A model generated the notes under the pieces. It worked only from the letters and a program-made list of their open reading frames with translations, was not told where the DNA came from and made no database searches. From positions 2,847,990-2,911,989 of the forward strand of contig VZTG01004479.1 in the NCBI GenBank assembly GCA_013397845.1: a stretch of 64,000 bases of DNA. Reading direction: 5' to 3'. This DNA is from Melanocharis versteri. Its lineage: Eukaryota > Chordata > Aves > Passeriformes > Melanocharitidae. This document shows, piece by piece, positions 14,501-27,926 of the stretch. The first letter of the stretch is position 1. Each line of letters begins with the position of its first letter. The translations under genes were made by a program, and so were the position numbers.

Positions 14501-16776
14501 GCTGCCATACTGTGCAAGGTGTGCTCAGTACAACATGCAGCCTCCATCATAAGGGGGCAGCTGTGTAACTCCTCTGCTCGCACCTGCTCTCTGGCCACAT
14601 CTTTTTAAGTGTAGTATCACCAGCCTCAAGTGAGTGGGGCTCAGAACCTCTGGGGCACATGTTCATAGATTTGGTGCTTTAGCTATTGGTAGTCATAGTT
14701 ACTATATTGAAAGGGAATCTGGATTAAGGGACTAACCAGCGTAAATTAATATGTGCCACAAAGAAAATCATTCACTAGAAATGATGATGGCTGCAGAACA
14801 TCCAAAATGTGATTAAGCAAGGCGTCAAGATACTATTTCTGGATATTTCAAATGCCGTGAGGATCTGCAGGATTTTCTTCACCAGTATAATACAGTATGA
14901 AAAGAGTGGACAGTAGAAGTAGTAGCAGTAATAAATGAGCTTGCATTCCCTTCGGTGTTGACAGTAATGAATTGAGCAAGTGAACTGAGGATGTAGAAGG
15001 AGGTTGATGTACTAAACTGATGTTTATCAGTAGATGCAAAGCATGTGTTGGTAAGGCTTAGAATCTGGAAAGGGGTCATAATATTTGAGCGGGAAAAGGT
15101 GTTTCTAATGGGCATCTCTGAAAAATTGGGTGTACTTTGAAAGGAAATGCAGAGTGATGTCATGTGTTATCCCTTTTCCTGTGTGCACCTTTGGGATTGT
15201 TTTGTTGCTCTGAAGTGCAGAGAATGTTCCAAAATTGCTTTGTTGTCTTCCCCATCTTTTGGATTGTAGCAGTAGATGCTTGATGTACAGTTGATTACAC
15301 TTGTATAAGCTGTAAAACCTCAGTCTGCAGGTTAGCATTGTCATAATGCAGTAATAAAATTTAATTGTTTTCTGCTTATGCATTGGTGTATTTTTTTTAA
15401 CTCTACAGGGTCATTCATATGATAATCAGTCTTGGCTGTGACTTGTTTGTATTACATATTCTGTAGGATCTCTGTAGGTAGCATTTGTGTAACCTTTCAA
15501 GATGCAGCTGCTGCTTATGTTATTGAATCCTTTTCATTAGGTATTCATTACAGAAGGATAAATAAAAATAGGTTTAATAACAATGGCAAGAGAAATCTAC
15601 TGCAATCTGGGATATACAAATGCAATTTGTGTAGTCTTGTGCTTTATTCTGTATTCAGTTCTAAAGTTCATAATCATTAAAATACCAAGAATCCACTATG
15701 AATTTGCTGTATAGTTTCTAAAATTAAATTTAAGACTGACCTTCATAGGATGAAAGAATGAATTAGTAAAGTCTGGGATTCCTATTAAAGCTAACTGATT
15801 AGTATACTATATTGGCAGAGGAAAGCCCTGAAAAAGATTAATCTGAGAGCAATGGTAGTACATGCAGTATAAGATTTTGATTTGAAAATAATCTGTTAAA
15901 AAAATCTAATTATCTTTTATACTTAAGGTATTAGGATTTCTTGCTTGTTCATGGGAAATCTTATAAATAGAAGAGCTACCCCTCCTCCAAAACACTGCCT
16001 GTAATACTGTACATTTCATAATTTCTCAAGGTACAACCCCTTCTGAGACTTGTTCAACACAGAAGTTGGTCTGAACTGTGTATGTGGAAGGCTAAGGAAT
16101 TACAGGAACTTTAAGTAGATGTTGAGATGGTTGATTTTTCTTGAACAGCTACAAGCAGGGATGGAGAATAACTCAGCCAAGTATCAGTATGTTTCTACTC
16201 CAGGTACTTGAACTAGCTAGTGTTATTCCAGGCCATGGGCTTTTGAATCCATGTTTACTTGCTTTATTGAGAGAAGTACATGCAGTTCTGATAGCTCTTT
16301 ATCTTTTCCAGTGAAGTAGTACTTGAGTGAGATTTTTGTAGTATTGAGGAGGACTCCAGGCATTCTTAAACAGAATTCATGTGTTTATACATGGAATTTC
16401 TAGACAAATATGTATGAAAGAGGACACATTGGTGTTTCTCAGGATCCTGGTATGTTGCTCAAATTCCTAGTCTCACCAGTGCAACAAATTCTGTAGGGAA
16501 ACCTGCAAATATTAAAAGTCTTAATCTTACGGTTTGGAAAGACTTCGAGGTGGAAATGTGAAGGATGTATCTGAGGAAACCTGACTGAATACAGGGCAGG
16601 TCTGTTTCTTAGATTTGTTTTATTTTCAGCTTTCTGCAAATTGACTTGGTTTGTGAAGAAAATTCTGAAATGATAGCCTGGTGTGATAATGTTAAAATAA
16701 TTGATCTGCAACAGATCACAGATACTTAAGTAGAATTTTTTAAAAGTATATTAATATATTGTGTGTTAGGATTTAG

Positions 16777-16934
16777 GTATCCAGAGAAGTTGTGGATGCC
16801 CCATCCCTAGAAGTATACAAGGCCAGGTTGGATGGGACTTTGGGCAACCTGGTCTAGCCTGCCCATAGCAGAGGGAGATGGAACTAGGTGATCTTTATGG
16901 TCCCTTACAATCCAAACAATTCTAAAATTCTGTG
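16777..16934 (+). mobile_element. CR1 LINE 3' fragment, sense
   Basis: CCAGAGAAGTTGTGGATGCCC then GGCCAGGTTGGATGGGACTTTGGGCAACCTGGTCTAG and ACTAGGTGATCTTTATGGTCCC are classic CR1 3' sequence. It ends with the degenerate tail ATTCTAAAATTCTGTG. Confidence 0.92.
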
Positions 16935-19900
16935 AACTAAGTGTGAATGTATTTGTGTTTTAGTTTGATTTTCCAGATTAGAGTGCTTTATCTTCTTACC
17001 CCGATTTGTAATTAAATGCATCTGGTGGATGCCCTTTAGGCATATGTGCAATGCAGTATCTTAAGCAGCTTCATAAAGCCATGTGTTCCCATTCCTATCT
17101 GAACAGCAATATCTGTAGCAATAATCCAGAGAACTGGCCTCAGCATTAATATAGGTACATTGGGTGAGTTTAGTAATATATCCAATGGTGCTTATTGTAC
17201 TCGTAGTTGTATGGTTTTAATTATCTATTTCATTCTGTCTTTTTTTTGTAGCAGTTACAACCAAGTTCTAATGGGCAGTGCTGCCATGGGAAAGTGTACT
17301 TAGTGCTCTATTGTCAGTGGCTTTGTTAAGGAGAGAAGTTTTTGGCTCATCTAGCAGTAGAAGATAGGTTAGATGTAAAACATGAACCAAATTCACATGC
17401 TATTTATTTTAGTGGTATCACATTGTGCTACATTGTTTGGTGAATTGGAAGGTGGATAGTGTTGTAATGCAAGAAGGGTTATTCTGCAATTACATTTGTG
17501 AAAATGAAGGAATTGAGTTGCTTGATGGTAGCTTCATATGTAACTATTTGCAGAAAGATATAGACCCCTTCTTTTAATCTCATATATTAAGCTGTCACAA
17601 TTTCAGATAAAGTAATTTGGTAAAATATTTAAATTAATTAAATGTCAGAAGATAGAGTTCAAGTCATACGTAGTATCTTGAAAAGTATAATAGAAAACAC
17701 AGGTGAAGAAACTGTTTTAAACTAGTCAGTATGGTCTGTTTTCTTTGGAAGTGACTTACTGTGGTATAACTTTTGACAACTTCCTAGCTTCTCACTCAAG
17801 CTGCTGCGTATTGGTTGTTTTTACTTTTTCTCTCTTGAAGTAGTTTTAAGCAAGTGTTAAATCAACAGGTAGACCACAGCTTGAACCAGAGCTTACAAAA
17901 CATTAGATCAGAAGAAAGTCTGTCCACCAAATTGTTGTTTAACTGATATTTAGTCAGCTCTTATCCAGCCTAGTGGGGGACTGGCACAGTCTGCGTCATG
18001 AAAGACAAGGAATTAGCTCAATAATGTACTGGGGGATGTATCAGAATGAAAAAATAAACAGAACGAAACAAACAAAAAACACACAAAGTGGCAGCTCTTT
18101 AGGGAGTTGCCATTCTCTCCATCTCCAGTAGCACTGCAGTTTGTGCAGTCATATTACTGACCCAGGTCAGGAACTGATTCAGCTGAAAAATATTTTTCTT
18201 TTCCTGTGTTCTTTTCATCCTGCTCACTCTGCAGTCTGGTTCTGCCTGTGACTGAAAGCCATGGCATGGGACAGAGTGAAAGCCAAGGCAATGGGAGGAG
18301 GCACCTGACAGCAGTGCCTGATTTATGGTAAAGAGGTACCAAACTTCTGACCATGACCTCTGCTGCCTCTGCACTGTCACTCTTTTTTCGTGCTGGTACA
18401 AATCCTGAACAAACTGATTCCATGCATTTGTCCAAAGCTGTATTTGAATTTATTGAGACCAAATGGTGTCTTCATAAACAAGTTATGCATTTATTAAAAG
18501 TAAAAATATTGTGTGTTAATAATCAAAACAGGAACAAAGTGAAATCCACAAGGCTGATGTACTATGTAAGGGCTTTTTAAGCAGCAACTACTGGTGTTAC
18601 CTTACTGCTTACTTCAAATGTGCTTCCCCCCCAGTACTAGAATAGTAATTTCCACAGGCTTCCCTTGATGAATCAGTTATATATACTAGGATATACACTC
18701 AGAGGAAGCTGAGTGACGTGACAGCCCATTACATGAAGGTTATGTTCACAAGCAGCACAGCATTCTCAGCAACAGAATTAACAGCTCACAACCCAAATAA
18801 ATGTTCTGGTTCAGTCACCTAAGCATCAGAGATGGCTAGTCCATTGTAAAGAGGGTATCTGACTTAAGGCGTTTATTTCTACTTGATTTATGTGAAATAT
18901 ATGATTTATTTCCTTAAGCTATTGTACTTTATTTGCCAGTGATCAAAGACTTACTAAGTATCAACATTGTTGATTGTCTCAAATCTTCATTTTTATATGC
19001 ATTGCAATTAAGTAACATAATATGTTATGTATTGCAAAAATAGGTGTATAATATAGCCTTATCTTTCTAAGCGGAAATGTTGATTCTAAATGGCAGCAGC
19101 AGGTGAGTTGGGGAAAATAGGAATTATTTTTCTTGCAGTGATCTAATTCTTGTGAGTATCTTATGGTGGGATATAAGTAAAGGACTGCTTCTTTCTGAAG
19201 CAGAAGTATTGCATCAGATAGCACCCTTTTTCACGGAAGTAAGATGCTAATGTGTGTGTTCCCATGGGTGAGAAGATGCATGGGTGACCTTTCTGCAAGG
19301 TCTTTTTAAAACAAAATTAATAGCTCTTATAATTTGACCAACACCGAATGGTGGAAATGTTTCTGCCCCTTTTTTAGATCCCTTCTTAAATGCCTGGTAT
19401 GTGGGGGTGTTATAGCTGTGAAACAGCACTTGGCTGATGATGATTTCAGCTCTCCTTAAGATAAATTGATGTGGTTTAATTATTTGCTTTAATTAATCTG
19501 ATCCTGGTTATATTCTTATACTTTTGCTAGCCATATTCAATACCTGTTAATCAGGGAATGTTCCAGCCTAACTTGGCACATAAAATACAACTTAAGCAGA
19601 CGTCCCTTTCAAATATAATTAAAACCTAGAGACCTTACTATTCCCGTGGTGTTGTCCAGTAATCCTTGACCATTTGTAAGCTATTGAGACGCTTCTTTTA
19701 AAAGTCTGTTCATCATTACTGTATTTCTTGTGCATCATGCTGCTGAGTTTGACTACGGAGGGCAAGACGTTAAGACAAAAACCTTCAAATGGGATAAGGC
19801 TGCTCTGCTCCCTTCCCCTGTAATTTTAGTTCTTGTATCCTTTTAGTCCAAATGCCTTTGCTTTCTTTCCCTGATGTTGTAGTTTCTATAGCTATATTCT

Positions 19901-22900
19901 GGATCACATTCAGCTTCTTGTTTTGGCAGTCTTTGCAATTATACCACATTCAGTAAATCTCTGACAAGGCTAAATTGACTTCTAAAGAGCCTTTTGAAGG
20001 CCTCATTACCATCCTTTTCTGTCCTGACATGCTAATAGGGACACACCCCTGCACTTCTAGCAGTGCCAAATTATTAAGTACTTGAATACCTGTCCCTATA
20101 GCATCTAAATTTTCTAGGGTAGTGCTCATTTATTCTAGTATCAAATAGAATATTCTTTATAGCTGTGATAGAGTCAATCTGTGGAAACCAAGAACTGGGA
20201 TGCAGATGTGTTCACTTGGGAACTGTTAAACCAGCTGATGCAGCAATGTCCTGCTTGTACATAGCTGTCTCTAACAGACAAAACCTTTTTCAGATTCATA
20301 GGTAATCTTGTGCGTTTAAGATTTTAGTTCGTGTAAGAGCAAACCATCTCAGTTTATTGGAGCTTTGGAGGACAGAAGGGTTCAGTGAGCATCTCTTGCT
20401 GATGACACAGGAGATTTTGCAGCAAGTGTTACGAACAGCTCTTGCAGTAGTTGGGCAAATCAAATGATAGGTATAAATTACTGTGTCCCAGTGGTTCTCA
20501 GGTATTCTCGTGTCCCATTTACTGTTTCATGAACACAGTCTTAAGTTTTGAAAGACAAGTTGTTGCTTCTTGAAAAGCCAGTGACAGAAAAAGTGCCAGG
20601 TAAGGGAGAACTCAAACAGGAATGGCGTAATGCTTTTAATATGTAATTTTAACTAACTCTTTTGAGTTCTCAAACGATCGTGTGAAAAGATGGAATGGGG
20701 AATTAAACCCCTTAAAGCGAGGGGTCCTATTCTTGATCTTTTATTTATGTATTTCGGGATGAAGCACAATAACTTTGGTTTTAGTAGAGCATCTTACCTA
20801 GCAGCAGAATCCTGTTCTGAGTGAGTATAAGCTGAAACAGCTGTATTTGCAATGGGTCACTAACTGGGAATAACTACCAGATGGAAAAGGTAGTGGCAAT
20901 TAATATTTGTGAAACAGTGTAAGGTTTCTCATTAGGAGAATTGGCCTGTAGGTGAGCTGTGGGGTTTTTTCCTCCCTTCCTCCATCCCTTCCTTTTTAAG
21001 GTGTTATGTCTAGCTGCTACTATTAAGGTGTACTTAGGTACGTAAGCTATTGAATACTGGTTATTTTTTAAAACTTGTGTTTCTAGGAAATTTCTCTTAA
21101 ATTTCACTCCAGAGCAACTTATATGATGCGATAGCTTTATTGCTACAGTCTTGGGATTTGGAAATATCCAACTGATTTTCCTACTTTCACTGGGAGACAG
21201 GGTCAGACCTGCAGAAATTATGATAGCTGTTAACAATATGCTCTTATTGTAAACTTTTCAAAGCTGTGAAAGCAAGTCTTTATAGTGTGAAGCAAACCCT
21301 GTGTGGTTTTTTTAAGTAAACAGATTTTTGCATTTTTGTTTTAAGCATTTTTAAAACTGCGATTCTGTTTCCAGCTTATAACTCTTATTCAGTAAGGTTC
21401 TAATATGCAAAAGAAAGCAAAATAAAGGTTTTTTGAATAGGTTTGTCTTTGCAGGGACTAATTTGTGATTTTTTTTTTATTGCTCCTGTGGAAAAATAGT
21501 AAATGCTTTCCCTACTCTCTAATGGAAATGCTTCAGCAACAATTCTATTCAATTTTTTTAGTTTCAAAGGAATTCAATAAATACTATGCCTGATTTTTCT
21601 AGAAGGAAAAGGTCTGGAAGTGCGCTGCGTTTTCTTGGTGGGTAGAGGACAGAGAAGCCAGCTATAAAGGCACCACATTTGGCTTGCTTTGAATTACTTT
21701 TGTCTCCTTAACAAGTGTGCTTATCTGAAAGAAACATAACATTAAAGTGATTCATTGTTTAGAGCTTATTTGTACAAAAAATTGATTCTTTGCATTGAAG
21801 GAGCCAACCACAAAATGTAAATCTTAATAATAAAACAGGTCTCGATGCAGTGTAGTGAGTTCTTCCAGGCTGAACAAACCAAAGCAGTTATTTATTACTG
21901 AAGCAAGACACAGTTTGACACTGCATGGATGAAACTGTCCTCAATTTATACAAACAAAAACTATTAGCCTTAGGCCATGGGTATAAGACAGTGGCCTGGA
22001 GCTGTTTTCTCCTGAAACATTGGGCAGAGACATGAAGCTCTGATCCACTTATCTCTTGATGTCTGGGCCTGGCTGGCTGGGAAATGGCACGGAAGAGAAC
22101 CATTAGGAGAAAATAGATTGTGACAAAGCTCCTTGTCTGTTCTCTTTTTATCTTGACTTAGGAAGGCTGTCATACCGCTGTCGCAGTGCTCTGATAGGAA
22201 AGGGAAGTGTTACAAGTCTGAACTGTGCAGACTGTAGTGGTGTGTAATACAAATGTGCGGCTCTAAGCTTTGAGAAACAGTGATAGATGAGCTGCAGTCC
22301 TGAATCTCCCAGCCCCACTTCCTGGAACTGCGTAGAGCTGAGCCCAGTAAAGTAAATAAACTTGGATTTGAAATGGGACATTCTCTTGCTTATACCAGCA
22401 TGCTTTAGACTTTTACAGTGATCTTTTCAGTGCTCAGCATTTTCCTTTAGCCATGTTGAATCCATCTTTGTCAAATAAAGATTATTTAATCTTCTCTCCA
22501 TTTTATGTTTCTTTCCTTTTTAGTATTGGATAATATATTTTGTTGAAATGGTTAACAAAAAACCTTTTAAAACTGATGATAGCACAATCTTTAAAACCTT
22601 TTGGTTCATTTATTTGGTTTAGTATTTCTGGTTTTGCTTCTAAGTGTGAACTTTTTAAGTGGAGTTACATGAATTTGTTGCTGTGGTACCAATAATGCCT
22701 TATTCATAAAAGATTCAGTAGTATAGCTAGCTTCCAGGCTAGAATAGTCACTCATGAGTCTGTAAAATTGTCTCTGCACGAGAATTAGGTATTACACAAA
22801 AAGATTAGTTAAAGGTTTGGGGTTTTTTTCTTATGTAGATTGGAGTGGTCTTGCAGTCCTAATAAGTTCTTTAACTGTGGCAAGGGGAGGAGAGGAGCAG

Positions 22901-23296
22901 GGTCAAAGGAAGCATGGATAATTAAGTGTTAAATTCTCTGTATTCAGAAAGTAAAAGGATGTTATACTTAGAATATAGAAGATGATGTGTTTCAAGAAGA
23001 TAAGATATGCATTTTGCCTAATTTTTGTCATAACTTCAAAAATATGTACCCTGGCTAAAAATGCAAAAAAAATCAAACCCATCTAGAGATGGTTGGGGTA
23101 AGGGGCAGAGGAGAACAGTCTAAAACCTGTTTAGTAGAACTAGCTATTCTTTGGCTTTCATGTGAAGTCACTATTCTCTGAAGTAAGTTCTGGTTCAACT
23201 CTTCAAGTTGCATTTAGGCATTAAAAACCAGAACTAGTTTGCTTGTAGTGCTTACATTTATTTACTAACTGTCCTGTTACACTGTTCTCCAGCACC

Positions 23297-23320
23297 TTTT
23301 TTTTTTTTTTTTTTTTTTTT
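23297..23320. repeat. T24 homopolymer
   Basis: There are 24 consecutive T residues. Upstream sequence (GTTCTCCAGCACC) and downstream sequence (GTTAAATTTGAGG) show no retrocopy that would explain a poly(A) tail on the minus strand. Confidence 0.95.
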
Positions 23321-23989
23321 GTTAAATTTGAGGATTCCTAATAAATCTTAAACACCACTAACTGGAACTGCTAATGACACTGAAGTTACTTCTCTTCTTG
23401 CTTTGGCTGAACTTCGTTGTTCTTTTGCTTCTTAAATCTGTAAAACATCCGATCTTAAGTCCTCAGTATAGACAGTCATAAAAGGATTGATATTGATTGC
23501 ATCAGTTTGAGTTGATATAAAGGCCATGTGTGTAAATTAGAATTTAACTGAGACTTACACCTCTTGATGGCCTGTTGACCAGCTGGACAGACTGCGTAAT
23601 ATATCATAGTCTGTGGAGAGGGACTTCATGTCTTCCATCTTAAGTAGATAAAATTCTCAGTAAAATAGAATATCTTTTGTTAAGTCAGTTTTGCTTTTAA
23701 TATATTGATAATGATACATCAGAAACTTACAATTTCACAGGATTTTAATTTTTTTAATCTGAGTCAACACTGTCATATTTTTTCTATGGAACTATAAAAG
23801 CTTATTCACTGAAATGAATACTTTTGAGGGTTCAATTTTGTCAGTAAATCACTGGACAAAGCTGTTGAAGCTTAACCTAATTGACAAAACCTGCAACTTT
23901 AAAGGAAAGTTATTTTCTTCAGGAAGTTTTGACCCTTTTTTTGTTGGTCAGCTCTCATCATACAATTTTTGAATGTTAAGTTAAAAACA

Positions 23990-24026
23990 TCTGTCATTGA
24001 TCTTAAGCTATGTCTGTCATTGATCT
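23990..24026. repeat. 14-bp direct repeat, period 23
   Basis: TCTGTCATTGATCT occurs at 23990-24003 and again at 24013-24026. This is a local duplication with nothing recognisable around it. Confidence 0.85.
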
Positions 24027-25035
24027 ATAAGTTTACCATTTTCTTTCTTAATGCTTTTAAGCTCAGAAGTCAATACAGGTAAGTTACATTCTGAATGTTA
24101 TGACTTTACTTCTTAGTTCATTGTTTGATCACATGGCAAATGTAATTTCAAAGGATGTTGGGCAGTAAACTTTTTTTCTTACATCAACTTAACATCTGTA
24201 TCATTAATTGATTTACCAGGAAATTCTTCCTAATCTGCAATGAAAATATATAGTATTACTAATAGGAGGTGAAGAAAGTAGTGTCAGTTTACTATAATAG
24301 CATCATTGGAAAGGCTGTTTTTAGACTATTGGAAGAATATAAAAATCTGGGACAATAATTAACTTTATACATTTGTACACTTGCAAATATTGCTCTAGTA
24401 TAAAGATTGACAACAAAGACACATAGAATGTGGTAAAATCTTTTAAGTATTTTCTAAAATAGGTCCTTAATTCATGTAGGATAAGCAGAAATAATTCATG
24501 GAATATCTTAGGGGAAGTGCTTTGATGTAACTTTTGATCAGTGTTCAGAATTTACTTTCCGAATTGCCAAAGCTGAATATGAGTGCATGTATTGCAGTGA
24601 TACTGATTTGCTTTGCAAAGATATCACTCAGGACACAGTCCCATTTTTCTGTCTGCAGCTATTAATAATTTAATGCAACTGTATTTTCATTAAAATTTTT
24701 ATAATATAATTTTATATTGGACTTTTTTTTTTTAAAGGCTAGTTGTTATCTTTAGAGGGGAACATGGTCTGGTCATGCTGGTCTCAGTAGCTACTACTAT
24801 AAAGGTTTAATACGTTCAAGACTTTTGACAAGCTTTGAAAGAATTTTATTTCACAAAGGATAAAGGCTTAAGGAAACAGAAAAACCTGTGGAGGTATTAT
24901 TGCCACTACTGTAGCTCAAGTTGAAGCTTTCGCTGTCCTTGCTGGCAGATAGGGTAATTTGGATAGGAGAGGTGGACTACGAGGTGAGGGGAAGAGCTGA
25001 GAGGACCGTGGGACTCAAAGGCGTGATTCTGTCTC

Positions 25036-25493
25036 CTCAGTGGTTCAGTGTCTAACTGGATAGCTGCTGGTGGCATGGTGGGTGTGGAAGCTGATCCTGG
25101 AGCCAGTCCTAGTTCATGTCCTTTTGTATTACTAGGATAACAGAATGTGCCATGCGTCCCTCAGGTTTGCAGGTGATAGCAGATTGGAGGGGTGGGAGGT
25201 AGGACTTCCAGTAAAGTGGCTCTAGATGAGGGAATGGGGCACAGGAAGAGCTTTCCTGATGTTTGGCCAAGACAAGCGTGAAATCCTACAGCTGGGCTGG
25301 AATAATCCATTGCTTGGGATGGAGGGCTGCCTGGTCAGGTCTGGAGAGGAGAGGAAAAAAATCACCATAGGAAAGTGTTTGGTTTACTATCTTTTGCAAT
25401 TAAGCAACCTCTCTGAATGATGATGTTTGCCCCACTTTGAGCAGGGGTTTGACTAGGTGACCTTGAGAGGTCAGATTCATTTCTGTGATTCTG
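25036..25493 (+). mobile_element. Old, degenerate CR1 LINE fragment, sense
   Basis: The 3' end is recognisable (GCAGGGGTTTGACTAGGTGA, CCTTGAGAGGTCAGATTC, TCTGTGATTCTG). Upstream, GGAGCCAGTCCTAGTTCATG, CAGGTTTGCAGGTGATAG and the CCTACAGCTGGGCTGG...AATCC block match the RT-to-3' part of CR1, but heavily diverged. The 5' boundary is uncertain and may reach about 24950. A 64-residue ORF inside is not a gene. Confidence 0.7.
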
Positions 25494-27906
25494 AATTGTA
25501 TAAATGAGCAGGCAGCTATGAAGGAACTCTGGCATGTTTTGACAAAGTAATTCCAGTCTGTCATGGAATCAGGAATGTTTTGGTAATCTGAGTGCTGTGT
25601 ACAGGCTTCTTTAAAGTTTAATGATAGAATTGGTACAAGCAGCAAAAACTTTTCTGCAGAAAGAGCAGAATATTAGATTCACATTAAATCTCTGTCAACA
25701 AGCTAGATGCTTTCTAAGACTGTCACGTATACCAGTGGACTTTTTTTTCCTGAAGATTGAGTTTAGATATATCTGTTAGTCCTGAATTGACTTTGCTTTG
25801 AATGAAAAGTACAATACGTAAGAACTAAGATGCTGGTAAATGCAAGACATCTAGTGAGAGATTAAAGGTTCTATCAAAGAAAAAAACTCACTTGATTTTA
25901 TACTTGCTCCTGATAAGTATTGCCAAAAGTATCTCTGTTCAATCATAAATTAGTTGGTTATCTTTTCCAAAATTTGGCAGTGTAGTATGGCAAGATTGGA
26001 ACAATATTATGCTGTGAGAGAAATTTGATTTGATTTTAACTTTCCAGAGTAATTTCCCTTGTGAGGAAATCCCACAGTCAAGTCTTACGTATTAAAGTTG
26101 GTATTTGAATCTTACTTTGCTTTCCAGTGGTGGACGTTACATGTTAATTCTGGAGCTATTGGATGGACGTAGTTCTATTTATCGTGTTTCTGTATCCTGC
26201 TGTAGGATGGGTGGACCTGATGTGTTCTGCCTTAGTTTAAGTGTGGCAACAGATGTATGAAAGTGAACACAAATTACCCATTTTCTCATTATTTATGCAG
26301 CAGTGTGCCGAGCCTTCTCAACAGATTACGGTAGATACAAGAAGTATTGTTGTATCAGTTCTCTCTATGTTCAGATTGTTGGGGATTTTTCAGGGTTTCT
26401 TCATACCCAGACTGTTCTTAGTGCCTTTTCCTTTTTTTTTACCCCTCCCCTCTTTAAAGTGATCCTACTGTACTTCTCCTAGTTTGGAAAACTATCTGTC
26501 CTCCAGATGCTAATATGGTTTAGGGCTTTTTTGCATTATTGTAACATTGTATTTTTCCTCTCCTGATATGTGGAAGAACTTTTTTTAAATTTGACTGCAG
26601 TACTACTAATGTTCTCTGTAGAACCACCCACCAAGACAGCAGGGGCAGCTCCATCCATTATAGCTCTTGTACCAACATTCACAGCATGGCTGGAAGCTAA
26701 GGGAGCATGTCTGGTGTGTCTCAGGTTCAAACTGCTGAGTGTCCTAGATAGTGAAACTGCTTTAAATATTTGAGATTATAGATCTCTCTGATCCAAACTC
26801 TCTGTATGTTTCATGCCTGGTTTTGGGGCGGGTTTTTTTCTCCTTTTGCAGTCTCTCAAACTGTTGCATTTATCTGCTTCAGAATATCTTTAGTCTTAAC
26901 CTTTTGAATGTAGGACAAATCCGGATCTGAGGAACAGCTCTTCTTTTTTCCTTCCACCTGTTTTTAATTTGGCTATAAATCTAAATGTGTTACTAATACA
27001 CGAAATCTGCAAAAAGTTTCTGGGATACAGAAGCTGTTAGGAACGTCTTTCAGCTGTCCCATAATTGCATATCAAAGTGAGACTTATCTGTGCACAATTG
27101 TCTTTCACCACAAAATGTTCCTTGATGGACCTTTCTTTTGTGGAGTAGCTTTTAAAATTACTGTTCAAGGAGGTTTTTCATTCCTTAATTGCTTTGTATG
27201 AAATACAAAAAAAACCTGCTCTCTGGACTCCTACTGGATACCTGGAATAGAGATGAGACCTGCTGATATGTAAAATACTGCGTTTGTGTAAGACACATAA
27301 CATGAGCTTTCTCCCAGATCTAATAGTAATAGTACTGCTGGTCTTATTTTTATGAACTTAATTCAAGTTTAAAAAAAAAAATATGCATACTTCAGAGGTT
27401 TTTTTTTTTCTACTTTTTTATCTTAGGCTAAGTGCAACCTGAAATGAATGTGTTGTAACTGTATTTTATTGTAGTTGTTTATTTATAAAAAATAATTCTG
27501 ACAACAAAAGCAATCATCATGTAAAAATGTCCCTTCATAGTAATTGTTACGCTTGCAGCAAAAAGATGCAAGAAAAGATGGACATGTGGCTTCTGCTGAG
27601 TAAATGTATTGTGGGTTATATACTGTGGGTAGAGTATTTCATAGGTTGAGGTACTGGCTTTTGTTGTTGTTGAATGGGTGGGATTTAAATTACTGGCTTT
27701 CGCTAAAGTTTTCCTTCCTTCTTGACCATTCCTGTAGTCAGCCCTTGTACCTCCCAACTGATATGTTTCTGGGGAGTTTATTGGTTTGGCGATGTGTGTG
27801 TGCATGTGTTTTAATTTCTTCGTAGTCTTAAGTGGTAGAAGTCTACCAGACTTTTTTTGGTTGCTTATATTGATATTCAGATGTTATACCACATGTGTAT
27901 GTGTGG

Positions 27907-27926
27907 GAACCCACATGTGTGGGTTC
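27907..27926. repeat. 20-bp near-perfect palindrome
   Basis: GAACCCACA, TG, TGTGGGTTC: two 9-bp complementary arms around two bases. Directly upstream, TGTGGG-AA-CCCACA overlaps it as a second inverted repeat, within a GTGTATGTGTG-rich context. Confidence 0.9.

Noticed and set aside
18099..18462. Overlapping minus-strand ORFs of about 100 residues
   Set aside because: No recognisable protein family and two competing frames; considered chance or an unidentified old repeat.
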